9,370 bases of DNA, taken from the NCBI GenBank assembly GCA_964368495.1, contig CAYJAJ010000040.1:1-9370 (forward strand), in the 5' to 3' direction. Source of the stretch: CALVGQ01 sp964368495. Its GTDB lineage: Bacteria > Bacillota_I > Bacilli_A > Erysipelotrichales > Erysipelotrichaceae. Under the pieces are notes generated by a model, which ran no database searches, was not told the DNA's origin, and saw only the letters and a program-made list of their open reading frames with translations. Positions 1-5,688 of the stretch are shown here, in pieces (position 1 is the stretch's first letter; each line of letters begins with the position of its first letter). The position numbers and the translations under genes are program-made.

Positions 1-26
1 GCAATTGGATCTGTCATATTCATCAT
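1..26 (-). CDS. rpsH: 30S ribosomal protein S8, N-terminal fragment (runs off left edge)
   Basis: Only the first codons are present, reading MMNMTDPIA, which carries the conserved MTDPIA start of bacterial S8. S8 binds the central domain of 16S rRNA, and in E. coli it is also the repressor of the spc operon. Three in-frame ATG codons lie at 26, 23 and 17. The TAGGAGG ribosome binding site at 34-40 is 7 nt from the ATG at 26, so that start is preferred, although the MTDPIA start at 17 matches the usual family N-terminus. The TAG stop of rpsN is part of this ribosome binding site, so translation of the two genes is probably coupled. The rest of the gene lies outside the window. Confidence 0.9.
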
Positions 27-37
27 AACTAGTCCTC

Positions 38-223
38 CTACCAACTTGCCTTTCTGACTCCAGGGATTTGACCTTTATAAGCCAATTCACGGAAACAGAT
101 ACGGCATACTTTATATTTACGAAGTACAGAGTGCGGACGTCCGCAAATTTCACAGCGAGTGTATTCACGCACTTTGAATTTTTGAGGACGTTGTTGTTTA
201 ATTTTCATTGATTTCTTAGCCAT
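38..223 (-). CDS. rpsN: 30S ribosomal protein S14, zinc-binding type Z
   Basis: This 61-residue protein is the short, zinc-containing form of S14, which assembles late into the head of the 30S subunit near S3 and S10. The four zinc ligands are visible as Cys24-x2-Cys27 and Cys40-x2-Cys43. The C-terminus (GVRKASW) is the usual one for this form. Length and motif match the type Z proteins of Gram-positive bacteria (about 61 residues) rather than the longer zinc-free form of about 89-101 residues. An AAGGAGG site lies 6 nt before the ATG and is fused to the TAA stop of rplE, so the two genes are translationally linked. In other Bacillota a zinc-free paralogue can replace this protein under zinc starvation; none is seen here. 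Confidence 0.97.
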   Translation of the reverse strand: MAKKSMKIKQQRPQKFKVREYTRCEICGRPHSVLRKYKVCRICFRELAYKGQIPGVRKASW

Positions 224-234
224 TTTAGTCCTCC

Positions 235-774
235 TTATTTAGCAAACGGCATGCCCATTTCAGTAAGCAATGCTTTCGCTTCATTGTTAGTTTTAGCAGT
301 AGTTACGATAACAATATCCATACCACGTACTTTATTTACTTTATCGAAATTAATTTCAGGGAAGATAATTTGTTCTTTTACACCCAATGTATAATTTCCA
401 CGACCATCAAACGATGTGTTGCTAACACCACGGAAGTCACGTACACGAGGAAGAGAGATGTTGAATAATTTATCTAAAAATTCATACATTTTTTGTCCAC
501 GAAGTGTCACTTTACAACCGATTGGCATACCTTCACGAAGTTTGAAGTTCGCAATTGACTTTTTAGCTTTTGTAACAACTGGTTTTTGACCAGTAATTTG
601 TGTTAACTCCGCAACTGCTTCATCTAATAATTTAGGGTTAGCGATTGCTTCACCAAGACCAATATTGATAACTACTTTTTCAATTTTTGGGCATTCCATA
701 ACTGAACTGTAGTTAAATTCTTCTACTAGTTTTGAGATAACAGTTTCTTTATATTTAGCTTGTAGGCGGTTCAT
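235..774 (-). CDS. rplE: 50S ribosomal protein L5
   Basis: The 179-residue product is full length for L5, which binds 5S rRNA and helps form the central protuberance and the bridge to the 30S head. Recognisable family stretches include KVVINIGLGEA near residues 33-43, the region from GQKPVVTKAKKSIANFK to GCKVTLRG around 62-93, and GRGNYTLGVKEQ at about 124-135. The start codon overlaps the rplX stop by one base (TAATG), which implies termination-reinitiation coupling. A GGAGG site lies 9 nt upstream, inside the end of rplX. No unusual residues were noticed. Confidence 0.98.
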   Translation of the reverse strand: MNRLQAKYKETVISKLVEEFNYSSVMECPKIEKVVINIGLGEAIANPKLLDEAVAELTQITGQKPVVTKAKKSIANFKLREGMPIGCKVTLRGQKMYEFLDKLFNISLPRVRDFRGVSNTSFDGRGNYTLGVKEQIIFPEINFDKVNKVRGMDIVIVTTAKTNNEAKALLTEMGMPFAK

Positions 775-1109
775 TATTTCTTACCTCCTTTAACTTCAGC
801 TCCTGATTTTTTGAATACGCGAACTTTAGTGCTCACGCCTTTTTTATCAGTAGTAACTTTGTATCCAACACGACTAGCTGTTTTTGATTTAGAATCGTAA
901 GCCATAACGTTAGACACATGAATTGGTGCTTCTTTTTCAATTTTGCCACCATCAGGATTAGCTTGAGTTGGTTTAAGATGCTTTGTGACCATATTTACAC
1001 CCTCAACAAGAACTTTGTCTTCTTTAGGGAATACTTTGATAACTTCAGCAATTGTTCCTTTGCTGCGTCCTGTGATGACTTTAACTGTATCACCTTTTTT
1101 GATTTTCAT
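774..1109 (-). CDS. rplX: 50S ribosomal protein L24
   Basis: The product has 111 residues, slightly longer than the usual 101-105. L24 is an assembly initiator that binds the 5' domain of 23S rRNA near the exit tunnel. The KOW fold is visible at the N-terminus (KKGDTVKVITGRSKGTI, residues 4-20). It is followed by the typical VEGVNMVTKHLKP segment and the ASRVGYKV segment, and the tail is lysine- and glycine-rich. The ribosome binding site is weaker than its neighbours' (AAAGGTGG, about 10 nt before the ATG). The gene follows rplN after an 18-nt gap, and its last base overlaps the rplE start. Confidence 0.97.
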   Translation of the reverse strand: MKIKKGDTVKVITGRSKGTIAEVIKVFPKEDKVLVEGVNMVTKHLKPTQANPDGGKIEKEAPIHVSNVMAYDSKSKTASRVGYKVTTDKKGVSTKVRVFKKSGAEVKGGKK

Positions 1110-1127
1110 ACTCGTTAAGCCACCTTT

Positions 1128-1496
1128 CTAAAGTACTTCTGGTGCCAAAGAAACAATTTTCATGAATTCTCTGTCACGTAGTTCTCTTGCAACAGGTCCA
1201 AAGATACGTGTACCTTTTGGAGTGTTGTCTTCTTTGATAATAACTGCTGCGTTATCATCGAATTTGATGTATGAACCATTTTCACGACGCACAGGATATT
1301 TTGTACGTACGATAACAGCTTTAACTACATCACCTTTTTTCACAGTACCACCAGGTGCTGCTTCTTTTACTGTGCACACGATAATATCACCAATACTTGC
1401 TGATTTTCTTACTGATCCACCTAAACAGCGAATAACAAGAACCTCTTTAGCACCGGTATTATCGGCAACTTTCAATCTACTTTCATTTTGTATCAT
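1128..1496 (-). CDS. rplN: 50S ribosomal protein L14
   Basis: The 122-residue length is standard for L14, which lies at the subunit interface and contacts 16S rRNA helix 14. The sequence starts with MIQNESRLKVADNTGAKE and contains the family signature region with IRCLGGS near residues 23-29 and KKGDVVKAVIVRTKY at about 53-67. The C-terminus FGPVARELRDREFMKIVSLAPEVL is classical. A GGGAGGG ribosome binding site precedes the ATG by about 8 nt, in the short gap after rpsQ. Nothing unusual was seen. Confidence 0.98.
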   Translation of the reverse strand: MIQNESRLKVADNTGAKEVLVIRCLGGSVRKSASIGDIIVCTVKEAAPGGTVKKGDVVKAVIVRTKYPVRRENGSYIKFDDNAAVIIKEDNTPKGTRIFGPVARELRDREFMKIVSLAPEVL

Positions 1497-1514
1497 TGAT
1501 TTACCCTCCCAGTC

Positions 1515-1775
1515 CTATAGAATTACAGCTTTCTCAACTACTTTGATTAAGCGAAAACGTTTTGTTGCAGATAGTGGACGAGTTTCCATAATTTCCACAA
1601 TATCTCCCATTTTTGCTTCATTCATTTCATCATGAGCTTTGAATTTTTTTGAATATTTTACACGTTTTGAATAAAGTGGATGTGATTTCTTTGTAGAAAC
1701 TTGAACAGTAATTGTTTTATCCATTTTATCCGAAACAACAGTTCCACGTAATACTTTACGATTCGATCTTTCCAT
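1515..1775 (-). CDS. rpsQ: 30S ribosomal protein S17
   Basis: The 86-residue product matches the usual length of S17, a primary 16S rRNA-binding protein of the 5' and central domains. The N-terminal RKVLRGTVVSDKMDKT motif (residues 6-21) and the GDIVEIMETRPLSATKRFRL motif (57-76) are the standard S17 OB-fold signatures. The ribosome binding site AAGGAGG begins within the rpmC stop codon (TAAGGAGG), about 10 nt before the ATG, so it is probably coupled to rpmC. It ends with TAG, 18 nt before rplN. Confidence 0.98.
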   Translation of the reverse strand: MERSNRKVLRGTVVSDKMDKTITVQVSTKKSHPLYSKRVKYSKKFKAHDEMNEAKMGDIVEIMETRPLSATKRFRLIKVVEKAVIL

Positions 1776-1789
1776 AACTATGCTCCTCC

Positions 1790-1990
1790 TTACTTAGCTT
1801 CACTAAGCGTACGCTCAGTGATCACTGTTTTAATGCGAGCAATAGTTTTCTTGATTTCTTTCATACGTGAAGGATTTTCAAGTTGACCAGTTGCTTGCTT
1901 AAAGCGTAAGTTGAATAATTCTTCTTTTAAAGAATCGATATCTTTAAGCAATTCTGTATTGCTTTTTTCTCTTATATCTTTAATTTTCAT
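1790..1990 (-). CDS. rpmC: 50S ribosomal protein L29
   Basis: This 66-residue protein is of normal length for L29, a helical hairpin at the polypeptide exit next to L23, close to where trigger factor and SRP dock. The sequence shows the two-helix pattern with KDIREKSNTELLKDIDSLKEELFNLRFKQ in segments between residues 3 and 32, then QLENPSRMKEIKKTIARIKTV. It begins 3 nt after the rplP stop. Its ribosome binding site (GAGGTGGAG) lies inside the last three codons of rplP, so access to it depends on rplP translation. Confidence 0.97.
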   Translation of the reverse strand: MKIKDIREKSNTELLKDIDSLKEELFNLRFKQATGQLENPSRMKEIKKTIARIKTVITERTLSEAK

Positions 1991-1993
1991 CTC

Positions 1994-2410
1994 TTACTCC
2001 ACCTCGCCTTTTTTTGCAAATCTTGTTTTAACTGGAAGTTTATGAGATGCAAGACGAAGTGCTTCACGTGCTACTTCTTCAGGCACTCCACTAACCTCAA
2101 ACATTACACGTCCTGGTTGAACAACTGCAACCCATCCTTCAGGTGCACCTTTCCCAGAACCCATACGTACTTCCAACGGTTTTTTAGTGATAGCTAAGTG
2201 AGGGAAAATTTTAATCCAAACTTTTCCTCCACGTTTCATATAACGAGTCATCGCAATACGAGCAGATTCGATTTGGCGATTTGATACATATGCACCTGAC
2301 TCAGCAACTAAACCGAATTCACCGAACGCAATTTCACGTCCTGCTTTAGAACGACCTTCATAGCTAATGCGGTGAGGTCTTCTATATTTTGTTCTATTAG
2401 GCATTAACAT
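1994..2410 (-). CDS. rplP: 50S ribosomal protein L16
   Basis: The 138-residue product is L16, which sits beside the peptidyl transferase centre and the A-site tRNA elbow. Strong family segments are MTRYMKRGGKVWIKIFP (about residues 54-70), PLEVRMGSGKGAPEGWVAVV (about 78-97) and EVAREALRLASHKLPVKT (about 112-129). Two ATG codons (MLM) lie at 2410 and 2404. The GGAGG site is 9 nt from the first and the family usually begins MLxP, so 2410 is chosen. That ribosome binding site lies within the final Gly-Gly codons of rpsC, and only 2 nt separate the genes. Confidence 0.98.
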   Translation of the reverse strand: MLMPNRTKYRRPHRISYEGRSKAGREIAFGEFGLVAESGAYVSNRQIESARIAMTRYMKRGGKVWIKIFPHLAITKKPLEVRMGSGKGAPEGWVAVVQPGRVMFEVSGVPEEVAREALRLASHKLPVKTRFAKKGEVE

Positions 2411-2412
2411 AA

Positions 2413-3207
2413 TTAATTACCTCCTTCAGTAGCTTTCGCTTCTGTTGTTTCTGCAGTTTTAGCAGTTTCTTTTGCAGCTCCTTGATTGTTGTTTCTAGGA
2501 TTTCTGCGATCATTACGAGGACGACGACGATCGCGTCCTTGAGGATTTTTTGGAGCTTCTGGTTCAACAACCATTTGACCTGGTAATACTTCACCACGAC
2601 AAACCCAAACTTTAACTCCTAAAATTCCATAAGTAGTCATTGCTTCATAATGAGCATAATCGATATCAGAACGAAGTGTGTGTAAAGGAACAACACCTTC
2701 TGAATAACCTTCACTACGTGCCATATCAGCTCCACCAAGACGTCCAGAAACCATAGTTTTAATCCCTTTAGCTCCTGAGCGCATTGTTTGTTGAATAGCT
2801 TTCTTTTGTGCAGTTCTAAATGATGCACGTTGTTCTAGTTGCTCAGCAATTTTACGAGCTACTAAATGAGCATCTAAATCAGGATTCGCAACTTCAAGTA
2901 CACGAACATTGACTTGTTTGTCTTTACATAATTTTTCTAATTTAGTTTTTACGTTTGCTGCATTTTCTCCATTTGTACCAATAACAACACCAGGACGAGC
3001 AGCACGGATGATTACATCCACACGATTTTTTGAACGTTCAATTTCAACTCTTGAAATATAAGCAGCTTTAAGTTCTTTTGCTAAGAACTCACGGATTCTG
3101 TTATCTTCAATAAGTAGAGTTCCATATTCTTTTTCAGCGTACCAGCGAGATTCCCAATCACGGATAACTCCGACACGCAATCCAATTGGACTAACTTTTT
3201 GACCCAT
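2413..3207 (-). CDS. rpsC: 30S ribosomal protein S3 with extended C-terminal tail
   Basis: S3 lines the mRNA entry channel on the 30S head. The start MGQKVSPIGLRVG at 3207 fits the family exactly and has a GGGAG site 8 nt upstream; the open frame reaches 3243 but the upstream ATG has no support. An N-terminal KH domain carries the loop G77-T-N-G80 in place of the more common lysine-containing GKKG or GKGG. The S3 C-terminal domain follows (SGRLGGADMARSEGYSEG, about 154-171; DIDYAHYEAMTTYGILGVKVW, about 181-201, in segments). Total length is 264 residues. The excess over the usual 210-230 is a low-complexity tail from about 215, first Arg/Asn/Pro-rich and then Ala/Lys/Thr/Glu-rich. The last codons encode the ribosome binding site of rplP. 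Confidence 0.97.
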   Translation of the reverse strand: MGQKVSPIGLRVGVIRDWESRWYAEKEYGTLLIEDNRIREFLAKELKAAYISRVEIERSKNRVDVIIRAARPGVVIGTNGENAANVKTKLEKLCKDKQVNVRVLEVANPDLDAHLVARKIAEQLEQRASFRTAQKKAIQQTMRSGAKGIKTMVSGRLGGADMARSEGYSEGVVPLHTLRSDIDYAHYEAMTTYGILGVKVWVCRGEVLPGQMVVEPEAPKNPQGRDRRRPRNDRRNPRNNNQGAAKETAKTAETTEAKATEGGN

Positions 3208-3215
3208 ATCGTATT

Positions 3216-3220
3216 CTCCC
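3216..3220 (-). promoter_or_regulatory. Ribosome binding site fixing the rpsC start
   Basis: GGGAG lies 8 nt before the ATG at 3207, just after the rplV stop (TAGGAAGGGAG). It supports MGQKVSPIG as the S3 N-terminus over the longer open frame starting at 3243, which would overlap rplV. Confidence 0.85.
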
Positions 3221-3223
3221 TTC

Positions 3224-3556
3224 CTAGCGCTCTTCAACCACAACAGTAATGTGGCTAGTGCGTTTTAATATTTGTGAAGCATTTCCTTTTGCACGAGGCA
3301 TAAAGCGCTTCATTGTAACACCTTCATCAGCGTAACATGCTTTTACATATAAGTTATCGCCATTTAATTCATGATTGTTTGTAGCGTTGCTAACTGCACT
3401 TTTTAATACTTTCCCAACTGCATCAGCTGCATGGTTAGGTGTGAATTTTAAAATTGCAGTAGCTTGTTCAACGTCTTTACCGCGAATCAAGTCAAGCACT
3501 AAGCGTACTTTACGAGGAGCGATACGGACTGTTTTTGCAGTAGCTTTTACTTCCAT
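3224..3556 (-). CDS. rplV: 50S ribosomal protein L22
   Basis: The product is 110 residues when started at MEVKATAKTVRIAPRK. L22 contacts all domains of 23S rRNA, and its beta-hairpin lines the exit tunnel constriction. The core includes APRKVRLVLDLIRGK (about 13-27), the tunnel hairpin region around FMPRAKGNASQILKRTSHI (about 86-104) and a short VVVEER end. The frame is open up to 3625, but the extra 23 residues do not resemble L22 and overlap rpsS. The AGGAGG site at 3565-3570 is 8 nt from 3556, so that start is chosen. The stop codon TAG leads directly into the rpsC ribosome binding site. Confidence 0.97.
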   Translation of the reverse strand: MEVKATAKTVRIAPRKVRLVLDLIRGKDVEQATAILKFTPNHAADAVGKVLKSAVSNATNNHELNGDNLYVKACYADEGVTMKRFMPRAKGNASQILKRTSHITVVVEER

Positions 3557-3564
3557 TTTAAGTT

Positions 3565-3572
3565 CCTCCTTA
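3565..3572 (-). promoter_or_regulatory. Stop/ribosome-binding-site fusion at the rpsS-rplV junction
   Basis: TAAGGAGG contains the rpsS TAA stop and the rplV ribosome binding site in eight bases, with the rplV ATG 8 nt further on. A ribosome finishing rpsS covers this site, which fits coupled translation. It also fixes the rplV start at 3556. Confidence 0.85.
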
Positions 3573-3839
3573 CGCTTTCTTATCGTCTCCGTGTCCACCG
3601 TATTTACGTGTAGGCACGAATTCACCTAATTTGTGTCCAACCATATCTTCAGATACGAATACTGGCACATGTTCTTTACCATTGTAAACCGCGAATGTGT
3701 GTTCAACGAAATCAGGGAAAATTGTTGAACGACGAGACCACGTTTTAATTACTTCTTTTTTACCAGCTGCATTCAATGCTTCGACCTTTTTCATTAAATG
3801 ATCATCACAGAATGGCCCTTTTTTCAAACTACGACTCAT
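3570..3839 (-). CDS. rpsS: 30S ribosomal protein S19
   Basis: This 89-residue protein is S19, which pairs with S13 in the 30S head near the decoding-side tRNAs and bridge B1. The start MSRSLKKGPFCDDHLMKK is diagnostic. The central segment TWSRRSTIFPDFVEHTFAVYNGKEHVPVFV (within about 33-62) and the end GHKLGEFVPTRKYGGHG also match. It is three or so residues shorter than the usual 92-93, with a short DDKKA end. A GGGAGG site lies 9 nt before the ATG, in the 22-nt gap after rplB. Confidence 0.98.
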   Translation of the reverse strand: MSRSLKKGPFCDDHLMKKVEALNAAGKKEVIKTWSRRSTIFPDFVEHTFAVYNGKEHVPVFVSEDMVGHKLGEFVPTRKYGGHGDDKKA

Positions 3840-3861
3840 GTATTATTTCCTCCCTTTCGTC

Positions 3862-4695
3862 CTATTTCGCATTGCGACGACGTACAATTAATTTGTCAGA
3901 CGCATTTTTTGTTTTACGAGTTTTAACACCCATAGCTTTTTTACCCCAAGGTGTCATTGGTGACTTACGACCGATTGGTGTACGTCCTTCCCCACCACCA
4001 TGAGGGTGATCATTAGGATTCATAACCGAACCACGTACAGTTGGGCGAATACCCATCCAACGAGAACGACCAGCTTTACCAATGTTTACTAAGCTGTAAT
4101 CTTCATTACCTACAACACCGATAGTAGCGCGGCAGTTACTTAAGATTTTTCTTACTTCACCTGATGCTAAACGAAGTGTTACATATTTTTCTTCAATCCC
4201 TAAGATTTGAGCAGAAACACCAGCACTACGCGCTAACTGTCCGCCCTTACCTGGTTTTAATTCCACGTTGTGAATAACAGTACCTTCAGGCATGTTTCTC
4301 ATTTCACAAGCGTTTCCTACTTTAATATCTACTGTTTCACCAGATACAATTTTTTGACCTACTTCAAGTCCTTTAGGAGCTAAGATATATCTTTTTTCAC
4401 CATCCGCATAGTTTAACAACGCGATGTTTGCTGAACGATTTGGATCGTATTCAATTGTAGCAACTGTTGCCACAATGTTATCTTTGTTTCTTTTAAAATC
4501 GATAATTCGATATAGACGTTTATGTCCACCACCGTGGTGACGAGTTGTAATACGTCCATTGTTGTTACGACCACCTGTTTTACCTAGGGACACCGTAAGT
4601 GATTTCTCTGGTTTGTTTGTTGTAATTTCATCAAACGTTAAACCAGTCATCCCACGACGACCCGGAGTGGTCGGCTTATATTTTTTAATAGCCAC
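3862..4695 (-). CDS. rplB: 50S ribosomal protein L2, GTG start
   Basis: The 277-residue product is L2, one of the most conserved 23S rRNA-binding proteins, needed for subunit association and peptidyl transfer. The N-terminus MAIKKYKPTTPGRRGMTG, the segment TTRHHGGGHKRLYRIIDFKR (50-69) and the C-terminal MNPNDHPHGGGEGRTPIGR region are all standard. His230 in the HPHGGGEG motif matches the functionally important His229 of the E. coli protein. The start codon is GTG at 4695, with AAGGAGG 9 nt upstream and no competing ATG. All other intact ribosomal genes here use ATG. It is preceded by the largest gap in the operon (64 nt). Confidence 0.98.
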   Translation of the reverse strand: MAIKKYKPTTPGRRGMTGLTFDEITTNKPEKSLTVSLGKTGGRNNNGRITTRHHGGGHKRLYRIIDFKRNKDNIVATVATIEYDPNRSANIALLNYADGEKRYILAPKGLEVGQKIVSGETVDIKVGNACEMRNMPEGTVIHNVELKPGKGGQLARSAGVSAQILGIEEKYVTLRLASGEVRKILSNCRATIGVVGNEDYSLVNIGKAGRSRWMGIRPTVRGSVMNPNDHPHGGGEGRTPIGRKSPMTPWGKKAMGVKTRKTKNASDKLIVRRRNAK

Positions 4696-4767
4696 TTTTT
4701 AAGTCCTCCTTACGCATTTATTCCGGAAATAGCGTTCTTCTTCCGATATTGTATTCTTATTAGAATA
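4696..4767 (-). promoter_or_regulatory. rplW-rplB intercistronic region with two possible hairpins
   Basis: This 64-nt gap (plus the end of rplW) is much wider than any other junction in the operon. In the RNA, TATTCT and AGAATA at 4752-4767 can form a 6-bp stem with a 4-nt loop enclosing the rplW stop codon. CGGAA at 4741-4745 can pair with TTCCG at 4724-4728. The AAGGAGG ribosome binding site at 4705-4711 follows, 9 nt before the GTG start of rplB. There is no U-tract, so it does not look like a terminator. A regulatory role is an inference. Confidence 0.4.
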
Positions 4768-5056
4768 ATTCGATTTCTTCACCTTCAGCTAATTTTACAA
4801 TTGCTTTTCTAATGGCTTTTGTTTTGCCTGTGTGAATTTTTCTTGGATCAAGTCCCATTCTTTTACTTTTAGGACGACAATTCATAATATTTACTTTTTC
4901 AACTTTTACTTTGAAAATTTCTTCAATAGCAATACGAACTTGAGTTTTATTAACTCCTTTTGCTACTTCAAATGTAATTTTGTTATCAGCCTCACCCATT
5001 GCCATTGTTTTTTCAGTAATGATTGGACGGATAATTATATCTCTAGCGTTACTCAT
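4760..5056 (-). CDS. rplW: 50S ribosomal protein L23
   Basis: The product is 98 residues when started at MSNARDIIIRPIITEKT. L23 sits at the tunnel exit and docks trigger factor and SRP. The family core DIIIRPIITEKTM (6-18), the central KVNKTQVRIAIEEIFKVKV region (about 34-52) and GRKIHTGKT-like basic loop (here DPRKIHTGKTKAIRKAIVKL) are present. The open frame has another ATG at 5065, but the GGGGAGG site is only 1 nt from it. The same site is 10 nt from the ATG at 5056, which also overlaps the rplD stop as TAATG. The shorter start is therefore chosen. Confidence 0.96.
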   Translation of the reverse strand: MSNARDIIIRPIITEKTMAMGEADNKITFEVAKGVNKTQVRIAIEEIFKVKVEKVNIMNCRPKSKRMGLDPRKIHTGKTKAIRKAIVKLAEGEEIELF

Positions 5057-5685
5057 TATGCCCATACCTCCCCAGCTTTAGCAGCTGCAGTTTCAGTCAT
5101 GACGATTTTGTCTGCATTCGCAATATCATAAACGTTAAGACCTTCTACGGTTAACATTAAGGCGTTAGGAATGTTTCTCATTGATAAGAAGGCATTGTCG
5201 AATTCTTCAGTAACATCTACCACAAACAATGTTTTTTTATCAAACTTGAAAGCTTCCATAACTTTCACAAAGTCTTTAGTTTTGATTGCATCGAATTTTA
5301 GTGCATCCACAACAATCATGTTTTCTTTAGCTACTTTATCAGAAAGAACTGATTTAAGTGCTAAACGACGAATCTTACGATTTAATTTGTAAGCGTAAGA
5401 TCTTGGCACTGGTCCAAATGCAACTCCACCGCCACGCCATTGTGGTGAGCGAGTAGATCCTTGTCTTGCACGACCTGTACCTTTCTGACGCCAAGGTTTT
5501 TTACCTCCGCCACTTACTTCCATACGCGTCTTAGTTTTATGTGTTCCTTGTCTAAGACTTGCACGTTGCATAATAACTGCATCGTAAATTGCTTGTTTAT
5601 TAGGTTCAATACCAAATACAACGTCAGACACTTCAACAGTTTTTAGCTTTTTAGCTTCTTGATTATATACATCTAACTTTGCCAT
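5056..5685 (-). CDS. rplD: 50S ribosomal protein L4
   Basis: The 209-residue protein is L4, a 23S rRNA domain I binder whose long loop reaches the tunnel constriction. That loop is clear as the basic, glycine-rich region from KTRMEVSGGGKKPWRQKGTGRARQG to RSPQWRGGGVAFGP (about residues 50-94). The globular end includes ALKSVLSDKV and a typical valine-rich sheet. In E. coli L4 is also the feedback repressor of the S10 operon, acting on the leader before rpsJ. Whether this L4 does the same on the leader found at 6746-6840 is unknown. A GGAGG site 8 nt before the ATG lies in the last rplC codons. Confidence 0.98.
   Translation of the reverse strand: MAKLDVYNQEAKKLKTVEVSDVVFGIEPNKQAIYDAVIMQRASLRQGTHKTKTRMEVSGGGKKPWRQKGTGRARQGSTRSPQWRGGGVAFGPVPRSYAYKLNRKIRRLALKSVLSDKVAKENMIVVDALKFDAIKTKDFVKVMEAFKFDKKTLFVVDVTEEFDNAFLSMRNIPNALMLTVEGLNVYDIANADKIVMTETAAAKAGEVWA
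5067..5073 (-). promoter_or_regulatory. Ribosome binding site deciding the rplW start
   Basis: GGGGAGG lies within the last codons of rplD, 10 nt from the ATG at 5056 and 1 nt from the ATG at 5065. Spacing excludes the upstream ATG. The chosen start forms a TAATG overlap with the rplD stop. Confidence 0.85.
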
Positions 5686-5688
5686 GTC

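Noticed and set aside
1162..1635. Plus-strand open frame of 157 codons opposite rplN and rpsQ
   Set aside because: It is fully antisense to two conserved ribosomal protein genes, has no recognisable family features and no ribosome binding site.
2397..2828. Two minus-strand open frames in another frame within rpsC
   Set aside because: They lie within the strongly supported S3 gene and their composition is that of an out-of-frame translation (Lys/Leu/Gln-rich).
3557..3625. Upstream extension of rplV to the ATG at 3625
   Set aside because: It would overlap rpsS, has no well-placed ribosome binding site, and adds 23 residues unlike any L22.
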